Shown here piece by piece: positions 21,290-30,459 of a stretch of DNA of 64,000 nucleotides. Position 1 is the first letter of the stretch. The number at the start of each line of letters is the position of its first letter. The stretch spans positions 7,992,406 through 8,056,405 of the forward strand of contig NW_024609836.1 of NCBI RefSeq assembly GCF_016920785.2, given 5' to 3'. The stretch comes from Ixodes scapularis. Taxonomy: Eukaryota; Arthropoda; Arachnida; Ixodida; Ixodidae. The notes beneath the pieces were generated by a model. That model was not told where the DNA came from. It did not search any database and saw only the letters and a list, made by a program, of their open reading frames with translations. The position numbers and the translations under genes are program-made.

Positions 21290-21509
21290 TCCTGACGGCC
21301 ACCCGGCCACCGTGACGCCCCGGCCCTCGGCGGGGGCACCTACTTGCTTAGAGGACGACGCCGGCGGACGCCCTGCCGGACAGGGGAGCAGATCGCCGAG
21401 CCTGCCCCTCAAGCGCGCTACAATCTGCGCAAGACTTACAGCGCGGCTCTCTGCTCGCAACAGGACTGACGGTCTCCGCCTGGTACATCAAAAGCTCCTC
21501 CTGTTTTGA
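21290..21509 (+). pseudogene. Second, diverged SGNH C-terminal segment joining the PLE N-terminus
   Basis: 21290-21345 is a diverged repeat of 20097-20155 (GACGGCCACCCGGCCACCGT then CGGCCCTCGGCGGGGGCACC). The frame continues through ARLTARLSARNRTDG to a stop just before the PLE N-terminal region. It shows the SGNH tail directly upstream of PLE coding sequence. It could be a second, truncated PLE copy or a local duplication. Confidence 0.45.
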
Positions 21510-22266
21510 GTGAGATACCTGTTCACGTTTCACCACATTTTTTTAGAAATTAGGAAGTTAGCGGACAAAAGGATACGCCACGAGTCACATGCCGCATACC
21601 TTGAGACTTGCCTCGACGTGCGCATTGCTCCCAGGGGTTTACAAATTGTTTTTCCACCTACTATGACAAATCTCTCCGAAAGCGATTTAAAAAAAAAAAA
21701 AAAAAATGGAATGCGGTGCTTACGAATGCTTCTCTCGATTTAGTGAAAATAGTTAAAAATCACTGTCAGACAACTTCGACAAATGTTCGAAGGGTTGAAA
21801 GTAATTTGCTTCGCGCCAACAAACTGTCACCGCAGGAAACCGCATCACTACAATTATTTGAAGAAAAGAAACGTGGGATCATCAAGGAGGTAAAAAATAG
21901 TAAGCTAGCTAGGGATAATATTAAATACCCCCCGACGACGGTGAGTGGACGGGAATGCAGAATAACTCTCTTGATCGTAGCAACATAGTTAATTTATCCA
22001 GCGTAAAGCTAACCCACGACGAAGAGTCGCTCCTCTCAAGGGGTCTTAACTTCTGCCCGACCACGGGCCAGTACGACGAATTCACTTTCCTCCAGGATCT
22101 CGATAATTTCGCACGAAGCCTTCGGCTTCAGGAATTCTTTGATAGGCCCCAACAGGGGCACATCTCCTCTGCCTTCGACATCGTCCGGCTGGACTCGCGG
22201 TCCCAACAGAGATAAGCATCTAGACCTTTATATCCAGGCGGTCCAAAAGGACATTGTGTCAGCTTA
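21510..22266 (+). pseudogene. Penelope-like element, N-terminal region of the RT protein
   Basis: Successive frames show AAYLETCLDVRIAPRGLQI, LTNASLDLVKIVKNHC, VNLSSVKLTHDEESLLSRGL (then NFCPTTGQ) and RDKHLDLYIQAVQKDIVSAY. This is the order and spacing of the N-terminal domain of Penelope-type RT proteins. Frame changes occur at an A18 run (about 21689-21706) and near 21985 and 22195. Coding sequence stops where the 5.1-kb insertion begins and resumes at 27387 with RALKDLGNRKYIIIKPADKG. Confidence 0.7.
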
Positions 22267-22498
22267 TTCGCGACTCCAGCAAAACGGACGCCATCAAGCG
22301 GGGAAACCGGAAACCAGCCGGTCCAGGTCGCTTCGCGCCCCTCCGCGTCTCTGGTGGCTTTCGCGAACACGTGTTGTCGGCGCGGTGACGAACAATGTAA
22401 TTTGACGAATGTCCGAATATTTCTTAAGTTTGGCTGAGTGATAATTAGTGTGGTGAAGCCTCAGTAGATTGTTTTCTTCTATTACGTGTTTGAATTGT

Positions 22499-22871
22499 TT
22501 ACTCGACAACACACGGTCGCGTGCTTTCGATTTCTTGGATGGGGAGGAATCGCAGAAAAATGTTTTGATTTCTTGTCTGTCTGGAATCACATTTAAAGTT
22601 ACGGCTACTTGGTAACTGATAAATGGTTTCTTTATAAGGATGTAGGACAGTGGACTGAGGACGACAGACGAGGCATTTCACTGGAGGGAACATCAATGTT
22701 GCAGTAAGGGGAATGGGAAGGTTCGATAGCTGCTCTTCTTGAGTTTGGTTGTGTTCGCTTAGCTTCAAGTTTGAGCCACCCACGCCGGTCGGTGCGTTGG
22801 CTATTCATCTTGGCTGCTTTTCGCCGAAAAAGCCTCTGGACCACACCAAAGGAGTTGGGCTGATTTCGCAA
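22499..22871 (-). CDS. Unidentified open frames
   Basis: Two overlapping minus frames (22499-22783, 22632-22871). One contains PPVKCLVCRPQSTVLHPYKE, Cys-containing and not low-complexity; the other starts MNSQRTDRRGWLKLEAKRTQ. No domain is recognised and no splice pattern is decisive. Confidence 0.2.
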
Positions 22872-22907
22872 TTACTTGATTCAGGAAAACCTGCTCGCTG
22901 CAACACC

Positions 22908-23097
22908 AACTCATGTTTACAAACAAACCGGAGCGCCCCTAGTGGATGCCACCGGCGCCGCGCATGCGCGGTGGATGGTGGGCAAGAAGCCCGCCGTAGC
23001 CCATAAACAAACCATTGAATTGCGTTGTTGTCGGCGTCGGTGGGAGTCCCCGTGCTCTTTTTCGCGTTGGAATTGTTGATTCTACGTCCTCCTAACA
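22908..23097 (+). promoter_or_regulatory. CpG-rich upstream module with an NRF1-like site
   Basis: GCGCATGCGC (22964), a palindromic NRF1-type motif, and an ATGGTGGG element lie about 100-130 bp upstream of ATG 23098. Closely similar blocks occur at 23540-23683 and 45754-45943, each followed by the same start-codon context (..CAATGTCT). On the opposite strand the three copies share a frame containing WFVYG.RRASCP. The promoter role is inferred from motif content only. Confidence 0.45.
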
Positions 23098-23322
23098 ATG
23101 TCTGACTACTTGAGCGGCTTCAGCAAAACTATTGAGGCAAAACTTTGCGTGAATAATGTGACGTGCGGCGATTCATTTCACGTGGACGCCGCAGAATGGG
23201 CGCTAAAGCCTGACTCCCACGATGAGATTCTGCTCGCTATTTACAGTCGCGACGTCGCTCGGACTGCAAAAGCGTGGACCGTAGCTGAGATGGTGGACAT
23301 CGATACTGAAAACCGCAAGTAG
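23098..23322 (+). CDS. Small unidentified protein (74 aa), intact copy
   Basis: ATG 23098 opens a 74-codon frame (MSDYLSGFSKTIEAKLCVNN .. DSFHVDAAEWALKP .. DEILLAIYSRDVARTAKAWT .. DIDTENRK) ending at TAG. The degenerate tandem copy at 23684 keeps the same protein pattern (SVNNLTCGDSF, NAAEW, HDEIL.AIFGRDVTRAAK, DVDTENRK) with many silent differences, which suggests past selection on the protein. No family is recognised. It could be a first exon of something larger (a GTAGAA context occurs near the end) or a complete small protein; copy 2 ends in REQTKRNK-stop. Confidence 0.4.
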   Translation: MSDYLSGFSKTIEAKLCVNNVTCGDSFHVDAAEWALKPDSHDEILLAIYSRDVARTAKAWTVAEMVDIDTENRK

Positions 23323-23539
23323 AATCGGGAATTACAAGTCGGTGATGGCCACTGGTAACAATGATCAACAACTTATTGTATCTGTTTACACTTAGCCTAC
23401 CCCAACCAACCTTCAAAAGTGTTTTGGGGCCTGCACTTAGTTCTTATCGCAATTACCGGGTCAACGTTTGGTTTACGGGCCGCTGTCGTTTCAACGAATT
23501 GACGACACAAAGCAGCCAAGTTTGAAAGAGCAGACGACA

Positions 23540-23936
23540 GTTCGAACGCACGCGCAATGGAGTACGGGCAAGAAGCACCGCGTCCCGCGTAAACAAACCA
23601 TTCGAATGTCACGTTGTCGGCGTCTGTGTGAGTCTGCATAGTCTTTTTCGCGTTGGAGTTGTCGATTCTACGTCCTCATCGCAATGTCTTACCACTTCAA
23701 TCGCCTGAGCGAAATTATAAAGGCTCGTTACGCCGCTAAAATTTCCGTAAATAATTTGACGTGCGGTGATTCATTCGCATGAACGCTGCAGAATGGACGC
23801 CAAAACCATGATGAGATTCTTGTAGCTATTTTCGGTCGCGACGTCACTCGTGCTGCAAAAGTGTAAAAGGTAGCGGCGATGATCGACGTCGATACTGAAA
23901 ATCGGAAGCGGGAACAGACCAAGCGTAACAAGTAGG
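23540..23936 (+). pseudogene. Tandem, degenerate copy of the small gene and its upstream region
   Basis: Offset 586 bp from copy 1. The start is at 23684 (MSYHFNRLSEIIKARYAAK); a stop after DSFA, a 1-base shift and an internal TAA follow. Downstream sequence to about 24130 also matches copy 1 (GGCC(T/C)GCA.TTA.TTCTTAT, CAATTACCGGGTCAA, ACGGGCCGCT). Confidence 0.6.
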
Positions 23937-24139
23937 TGATGGCCACCGGTACGAATAATTAACATCTTGTATCTACGGTTTACACCGAGCCTACTTAAGT
24001 CTTTTGAGGCCCGCAGTTACTTCTTATTGCAATCACCGGGTCAAAGTTTGGTCTACGGGCCGCTTTTGTTTGAACGAGCAGACGACAAAAAGCAGACAAC
24101 TTTGAGAGAGCAGACGAAAGTTCGAACGATCAGGCGGCC

Positions 24140-25380
24140 GTGTGAATTTGAAGACGCACTGAATCCGTGGGTAGTCCGGACAACTTGGGGGTTTTCTTTC
24201 GTTCATGTTGGAACAAAGCAAATACATCTGGTGACCACAAATTGTGGCCCGCACACGCAATCGTAGTTCGACAGCGTCTGGTTTGCCCTTTTCACGGCTG
24301 CTATCCACGTTCTCGGGCGAACGGAGGGGACAGAAACACATGAAAACTGATCTTCAAACCTTTCCAGATTCTCTTGGTAAAGCCCCCATCGCAGCATTTT
24401 GACGAGAAGGCAGGTTTTTGTCTCGTATCTTCCAAAGAAACACAGGAATGCATGTCTCGCACGGCGACTTCTGCCCACCGCCCCAGACCGGAAGTGCGTC
24501 CGGCGCGCCACCACCGCGGCGTGACGTAGGAGAGTTGAGTTGGTGTATACGTCTACATTGGCCAGGTTGACCAGCCAAAAAAAAAAAAAAAAAATACTCA
24601 TTTTCTCCGTTCAGGATTTGAAGCAAAGTTCAATGCAGAAAGGTTCTGCGTGAATCTTCGATGAAGACTCTTCAGTTTGTCCCCGTGCTGCCGGCTATAG
24701 AACCATTTGGCTAAGTTTAAGTAGTATCTCTCTGTCTGTCAAATATACTTTTATTCAGCAGCTCACCTAATAGCTAGTCAACTAAGCTCGTATTTCAACC
24801 CAAAGAATATACTAATATCGCTTTAGTGGGACCCCCCCTCCCCCCCCCCCCCCCATAGTACGTAATATAATACATAACACGCTCGTCAAAATGACTTCTC
24901 GATTGCTACTAAAACCTGAATAAAAATACGAGTATCATCTGCCTAGTGGGGCGCCGGCGGGTTAAGATGGTCCTTGGCTCAACAAGCGCTTGCTTAATTT
25001 TCGTAATTTTCCTGCAGGCTGTGTTGTTGACCGAGCAGACGACTGGAGCTGTTTCTTAAACGCGGATACGCGCAAAAGCTCGATTTCGCGGACAGATAAG
25101 TCGCATGGTCGAGGCAAGCGAGTTAGCTGAAAAGTTACTCTCTGTGGAACAATTCTGTAGCCACCGCCGCTTTAGGTGATAAAAACTGATTAGTATATTG
25201 CCGTCTCTCCGGAGCCCATAGTTACGGTTTTGAACGAAACCTCCGAAACGAAAGTTTGACATGAAAAGAACGAAAAACACCGGCAAAACAAAACTATGCT
25301 TTGCAAGTTTATCTGCACCGGCTACACTTAACCGTCTCAGTTCAAATACCTATAAAATTGGGCATTAAACAAAGGAAAAT
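24140..25380. other. No gene recognised; poly-A18 and poly-C tracts
   Basis: Overlapping minus frames at 24.2-24.6 kb and 25.06-25.29 kb lack domains. Poly-T/A near 24580 and C-rich runs at 24832-24854 are present. Confidence 0.4.
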
Positions 25381-25389
25381 CTGTTAAAT

Positions 25390-25660
25390 AGAACGCGCCA
25401 CCTGTTCAGGCGGTCCGGCTACAGTCCGGCCGAGCCGACGCGACCTGGACTCAGCCGCCATGTTTGTTTGGTGGTGGCGCCCCCTATACACTCCGTGCGA
25501 CGCGACTGGCGCGCCGCCGCGCGGCCGGTACCGAAGGTAGGCAGTGAGAACCCCAGAGAAAACGAAACCGAAACCACGCCACGGACGTTGGCACGCATTG
25601 AAATCGGAGTGGTGCGGTTGCGCTGGGTTCACAGCATGAAGTACTGCCTGTGCTGCGTCA
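25390..25660 (-). promoter_or_regulatory. CpG-rich block with an ATGGCGGC start-like context
   Basis: Locally GC- and CpG-rich. Read on the minus strand it contains AAACATGGCGGCTGAG (25455-25470), the YY1/start-site context common at metazoan 5' ends, opening a short frame MAAESRSRRLGRTVAGPPEQ. A promoter or first exon is possible, but nothing downstream confirms it. Confidence 0.3.
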
Positions 25661-26189
25661 TTAAGTGCTTCAAAAGTTATGCGTCGTATCTCGTGGAGAC
25701 AAAGTTTCACAGTTTTTCACCTCGCCGATGTTTTGTGGGACAGCGACAACGATGGAGCCGTGCCGTACGACGCGAGAAATTTGGTCTCCCGATCATGTCT
25801 GCCACTGAGTCGGCACGGCTGACATATTCTACACTGCCGCTTTGCGCTCTGCGTTTGTTTTCGTACCAGTAACGCCTACATTTGTCAGCGTCGATGGGAC
25901 GAACTGAAATGCCATCCCACACTCGCGGGTATGCAGTGCCAATTTCGTTGGAGGAATGCCTTCCGAAGAAGTTTCGTCCCCATCGTACGTGTCGATGATA
26001 TTTCCGGACAAGTATGGCACGCAATCTGTACTTCATGAAGAAAGATTCGAACGGTAAAAAAAGTGACAAATATAAATCTAAAAAAGAAACAATGAAACTC
26101 GGAATCACTGAAGAATCGACGTTTAAGTATGGAAGTTTACGTGGTGGCTATCTTTTGGATGTGGAAACGCTGACACCCCGAGTTCTGTA

Positions 26190-26880
26190 GACAACATTTT
26201 TTTTTTTCGCGGCTTTAGAGCCACCTATCGCAAAGTGGTTCGAACTGGAAGTACCGCCCACTGGTCCCTTCCTACCTGTAAAGTCTGCACCTCCCACGAT
26301 GAGTGGTATTATCTGACAGCCTTTGACGGTCAAAGCCAGTTCCCATTTAGTTACGCCGCCCAAACTAAATTTCCACCTGGTTTCGCTATGCCAACTCTTT
26401 TTGTTATAATAAGTGTTGTGCCAAGTGACGGTCATGTCAAAGTACCTGTGCGCCGAAAATCAGCACCTCGCACAACAGGTTATTACACAACAGCTGACCG
26501 CAAAAGCCCTTGGCGGCCAAACCGTGTTCTGGCCGACAACTTTGTTTTCACGGCTTTGGAACCACCTTTCGTAAAGTTGTTTCAATCGGAAGTACAGTCC
26601 ACTAGTCCCTTCCTACCTCTATAAAGTCTCCACCTCCCCCGACCAGTGGTATTGTCTTGACAGCCTTTTCATGGTCAAAACCGGTTCCCATTGAGTTACG
26701 CCGCCCAAACCAAATTTTCACTTGGTTTCCCTATGGCACCTTTTGTTTTTTGTATAATAAGTGCTGTGTCATGTTACTGTCAAGTCCAAGCATCTGTGTG
26801 CCCAAATCTGCACTTTGCACAGCCCGGTTATAACACAACGTTTTGGGTCCAATATTGGCTTTATGTCTTTATTCGTTAGA
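26190..26880. repeat. Two-copy tandem repeat, unit about 340 bp
   Basis: 26209-26547 and 26548-26845 align in the same direction: CGGCTTT.GA.CCACCT.TCG, AGTCCCTTCCTACCT, CAGTGGTATT.TCTGACAGCC, AGTTACGCCGCCCAAAC and ATAATAAGTG.TGTG.CA. Identity is roughly 80 percent by eye. It is non-coding. Confidence 0.75.
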
Positions 26881-27386
26881 AACCTAACTTTCACACCTGC
26901 TGTCTTCAAGAAACTTGGCACTCTTCGTGCACAAACTTAGTGAACAACTCACTCGCCTCCAAATATCATCGTTCCAGCAGTCCTAGGTTTACAGCGACGA
27001 GCGAAATAAATTTCCCACTCACAGCAATTAAGGTGGCGGCCGTCTTGTTTTTCGGAAAATTGCTCCAACTTCTTTTTCGGCCCCAACTAGAGAAATTACC
27101 CCTAATAACGACTCAAACTCAATATATAAGAAGTGGAGAACAGCTAAATTCCCTTCTGCCTCTGCCCTCATGCAACGTCACCTTCAACTTATCGGCTCAA
27201 AAAGCAAAAGTTCCGTCCGTGCGCGCTTCCGCCGCCACAGCTTGGCATGCGAAAAGGCGCCGCAGGCTGCTGAACGCGCCTCACAGTCGAACGCCAGCTC
27301 CTCCGCTAGCGGCGCTGCGCGCGTTTTTCAAAGCGCCCCCTATAGTTCCTGCACGGAGTGTATAGGTCGCTGGAGTCGCGAATAGC

Positions 27387-28692
27387 AGGGCGCTCAAGGA
27401 TCTAGGTAACAGAAAATATATTATAATCAAACCAGCTGACAAGGGGGGTGCCATGGTTATACTCAACATCTCGGATTACATAAAAGAAGGCTATAGACAA
27501 CTAACCGATGCCAAATTCTACCGTCATCTAAACAACGACCCAACCAGCCAGCATGACAAACTTATACACCAGCGACTTATCGAGCTAGAGAAACAAGGTG
27601 AAATTACCGAAAAAACTTTACGGGGGCTAACTGCCAAACACGCCGTACCTGGGCGCTTCTATAGACCGACACGCTGTTTATAAACAAGCCCGCGTTTGCC
27701 CACACCGGGTGTGGGCACTGCGCGTGCGCACAAACCGAATTAGGGACGAGTGAAGCGTCTGCGCACGCGCAGTGCCGTCGACAGCGCCACCGCAGCTGCG
27801 TGACGTCAGGGCCGCGTGTTGGTCTATATGTTACCTAAAATCCACGAAGAAGGGAATCCCGGCCGCCCTATTATGTCGGGCTCAGGAACGCTCACCGAGC
27901 CAATTTCTAGTTTCGTTGATAACCTCATCAGACACATCCCGCCTACCTTCCCGTCGTATACATTCGGGACACGACTCATTTTCTCAAAGAAAATTCTAAA
28001 ATTCAGATACCCAAGGATGCTTTTCTGGTGACAATGGATGTAACTGCTCTGTACACCAATATTCCCCATAAAGACGGCATAGAGGCGCTTGTGAGGGCAT
28101 ATGAGGCCCACAGGACTGATGACTTCCCGGAGAGCCAAGTTCTGGCTGTCCTTTCGAGCCTGGTTCTTGAGTTAAACAGTTTTGAATTTGACGGCAAATT
28201 TTTTCTTCAAACTAGAGGGACCGCAAGGGCACGAAAATGGCCCCGAACTTTGCGAACATATTTATGGGCGACCTAGAATCAACTTTCCTCGCATCCTGTC
28301 CGCTCCAACCGATGTTTTACAGAAGGTATATTGATGACGTATTTTTTATCTGGTCACACTCAGAAAATGAGCTTCTCAAGTTCATCGCAGATTTTAACTC
28401 CGTGCACCCTTCCATTCGCTTCACACACAGTTACTCGAAAACCGACATTAATTTCTTAGACGTTAGAGTAATAATTAAGGACACAACTCTGGTCACTCAA
28501 CTGTATCGAATGCCCACGGACAGCCAGAGATATTTGCACTTCGACAGTTGCCATCCTCGACTTTGCCGAACCAGTATTCCGTACAGCCAGGCTCACAGGT
28601 TTAAACGTGTATGTTCTAATAACGATGATTTTGACTCCAACGCCAATCCACTACGCGAGGTTCTAAAAGAACAGAAGTACCAGAAAAAATGA
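27387..28692 (+). pseudogene. Penelope-like reverse transcriptase, frame-broken
   Basis: The RT starts with IIIKPADKGGAMVIL (RT1), continues LVYMLPKIHEEGNPGRPIMS, then DVTALYTNIPHKDGIEAL, APNFANIFMGDLE, the catalytic YIDDVFFIWSH (about 28330) and INFLDVRVI. All core RT motifs are present and the YIDD box is intact. Breaks are the 161-bp insert (27664), frame changes near 27950 and 28220, and an A6-run slip at 28686 into the endonuclease frame. The enzyme would prime cDNA from a nick made by the downstream GIY-YIG domain. This copy cannot make a full protein. Confidence 0.8.
27664..27824. mobile_element. 161-bp MITE inside the PLE RT, TATA duplication
   Basis: Inverted ends GACCGACACGC / GCGTGTTGGTC are flanked by TATA at 27660-27663 and 27825-27828. 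Removing the element and one TATA joins GRFY to MLPKIH in frame. The GC-rich interior has GGGCACTGCGCGTGCGC and its inverted partner. It differs in sequence from the 163-bp MITE at 16226. Confidence 0.8.
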
Positions 28693-29421
28693 TAACAGAC
28701 GCAATTAGTAAGGCGCGCGCCCTCGATCGCGACCTCTTGTTAGGTGACAGCGGTCCCCAGGCGGAGACAAGCCGACAGGCCAGCCTCGGGCTGACCTTCA
28801 GCAATAAGTCTCCGAATGTCACCGCCATATTAAGGAAACATTTTAATATTTTGCAACAAAGTGAACGCCTCGCAAAAGTAGTTACTACCGTCCCTCATGT
28901 GGTGTACAGATGCTCGCGCAACATTAAGGATTCCTTAGTCAGGTCCCAGATAACTGCCACTGAGAGCACTGGGAGTCGGCCATGCGGAAAGTCGGGATGT
29001 GGGGTCTGCCCACACGTAACACCGAGAAACCCCATAAAGAGTACAAACTCCAAATTCACCTACAAAATTTATGGCAACTTAAATTGCGACACCAGTAGTG
29101 TAGTATACCTTTTACACTGTAGCACTTGCGGCGCGCAGTACGTGGGCCAGACAGAGACACCTTTCCGATTGCGGTTTAATAATCACAGATCGCATGCAAA
29201 ATCAAACCCCACACTTCCCGTTTCAAAGCATGTTAGCGATTCAAAACACTCATTTAATAAGCTCCAAGTCACATTTTTAGTCTGGTTTCAAAAGCAACCG
29301 AGATCACGAACAGAAAGAATCGTACCTTATTCACAAGTTCAAAGCCGCGATCAATAAACATCCCGGCATTATGTCTTCCATTCACGCGGTTAACATTCAC
29401 GATCCTCCTGTATCAGCGTGA
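28689..29421 (+). pseudogene. Penelope-like GIY-YIG endonuclease domain
   Basis: The frame 28689-29357 carries the linker typical of PLEs (KSPNVTAILRKHFNILQQS), a Cys cluster GKSGCGVCPHV, and the GIY-YIG core VVYLLHCSTCGAQYVGQT followed by FRLRFNNHRSH, with the conserved Arg. It slips out of frame near 29300; the expected tail (INKHPGIMSSIHAVN) is in another frame, ending at 29419. In PLEs this domain nicks DNA to start target-primed reverse transcription. Confidence 0.8.
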
Positions 29422-29519
29422 GCGTACACATTCCACATGCTTTAGGCCATCCACGATTTATTTTATATAGAGTTCGTTCTAATAATATTGTTGACTGAAA
29501 GGGCAGCTGATAACGTGTT

Positions 29520-29640
29520 GCGAGCAGAGAGAATCGTATCTTATTTACAAATTTAATTCAATCCGGGCAGGTATTAATGAAGATCCCGGCATAATGTCAT
29601 CTATGCATGCAATCTCCCTGGAATAATGACGTCCATGCAC
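29520..29640 (+). repeat. Duplicated fragment of the PLE C-terminal tail
   Basis: RESYLIYKFNSIRAGINEDP then GIMSSMHAIS repeats the sequence at 29300-29400 (..LIHKFKAAINKHPGIMSSIH) with changes. It is a local partial duplication about 220 bp downstream. Confidence 0.6.
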
Positions 29641-29869
29641 GCAGTTAACACACCTTGAGCAGTCATATCGGTTTAAAAGTCCACAACCTCCCCTCGTCTT
29701 CCCCGTCTTGAAGTTTATTATGTGAAAAAAGGGATATGTGTGCGTGTGTGTGTTGTGTTTTTTTTACGCACTGAGGAGGCGGCTCGGGCACACCGCTCGT
29801 ACACCGCTTGGGGCAAGTTTTCTCGGAAGCTGCAACTGTTTTTTCTCTTTTATTTTTTTTTATTTTTTG

Positions 29870-30212
29870 TGAGGAAGTCCAGAACCACCCTTCGTCTTCC
29901 CTGTCTTCAAGTTCATTACGTGAAAGGGGGATAGGTATATGTGTGTTGTTTTTTTTCACGGACAGAGGGGGCGGCTGGTACACCGCTCGGACACTGCTCA
30001 AATCATTTTTCTCAAAAGCTGTTTTTTTTTTTTCTCGGCGAGAGTTTGCCGCCTGCTGTTCTTGTGGCTGCCCCTCCTCCTCCCTCCTCCACCGCTTTGC
30101 TTGAGTTCGATTTTCCGACATGGTGCGAGTTCTTTCACCAGGGTCAGGTTTACGCGGGGGAGGGGGACGCCTGCGTCGGGGGTACCGTCAACTCTTGAGA
30201 GAAACCAGATGT
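29870..30212 (+). repeat. PLE 3' A block
   Basis: Direct counterpart of 18785-19135 (inverted there). A related, diverged half-unit precedes it at 29690-29860. It joins the terminal repeat at 30262. Confidence 0.6.
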
Positions 30213-30261
30213 TTGGAATGCCACGTGGCGTGGTCAAGGAGCGTCAATCTGAAATCTCATG

Positions 30262-30371
30262 TGCCACAGTGCCAGTCTCGAAAAAGGTCTGGCTCAGGCC
30301 GAAACGTCGACCAACTTTACCAATAATATGTTTTAAAAACTCCAACAACCGTCTCAGGTGCGTTTTCTTCC

Positions 30372-30375
<4 letters not shown>
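30262..30375 (+). repeat. PLE 3' terminal repeat (pLTR core)
   Basis: About 95 bp are almost identical to 19186-19310 and contain the same stem plus GAAAC. It runs directly into a TA microsatellite. Confidence 0.75.

Positions 30376-30456
<81 letters not shown>
30376..30456. repeat. (TA)n microsatellite, about 40 units
   Basis: Uninterrupted TA dinucleotides between the PLE end and the giant palindrome. Confidence 0.95.

Positions 30457-30459
<3 letters not shown>

Larger units (their letters stand above)
22267..27382. mobile_element. 5.1-kb insertion with 14-bp inverted ends, TA-flanked
   Basis: Left end TTCGCGACTCCAGC (22267-22280) and right end GCTGGAGTCGCGAA (27369-27382) are perfect inverted repeats. 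Each is flanked by TA, and they sit exactly at the break in the PLE protein. The contents are a duplicated small gene with a CpG-rich upstream region (22.9-24.1 kb), a poly-C tract (24840-24854), a second CpG-rich block (25.4 kb) and a two-copy tandem repeat (26.2-26.9 kb). No transposase was recognised. A TA duplication points to a Tc1/mariner-like or similar mechanism. Confidence 0.5.
19140..30375 (+). mobile_element. Large, multiply interrupted Penelope-like element with an SGNH ORF
   Basis: Same-direction terminal repeats (19186-19310 and 30262-30375) bracket, in order, an SGNH hydrolase ORF, the PLE N-terminal region, RT with YIDD, and a GIY-YIG nuclease with its Cys motifs. The 3' A block ends the unit. 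Insertions inside are 20200-21285, 22267-27382 and 27664-27824. Penelope-like elements are retroelements whose RT is related to telomerase and whose GIY-YIG domain nicks the target. Frame changes at several points show this copy is dead. That the SGNH ORF belongs to the element is an inference from position. It is supported by 21290-21500, where a diverged duplicate of the SGNH C-terminal region runs into the PLE N-terminus. Confidence 0.65.
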
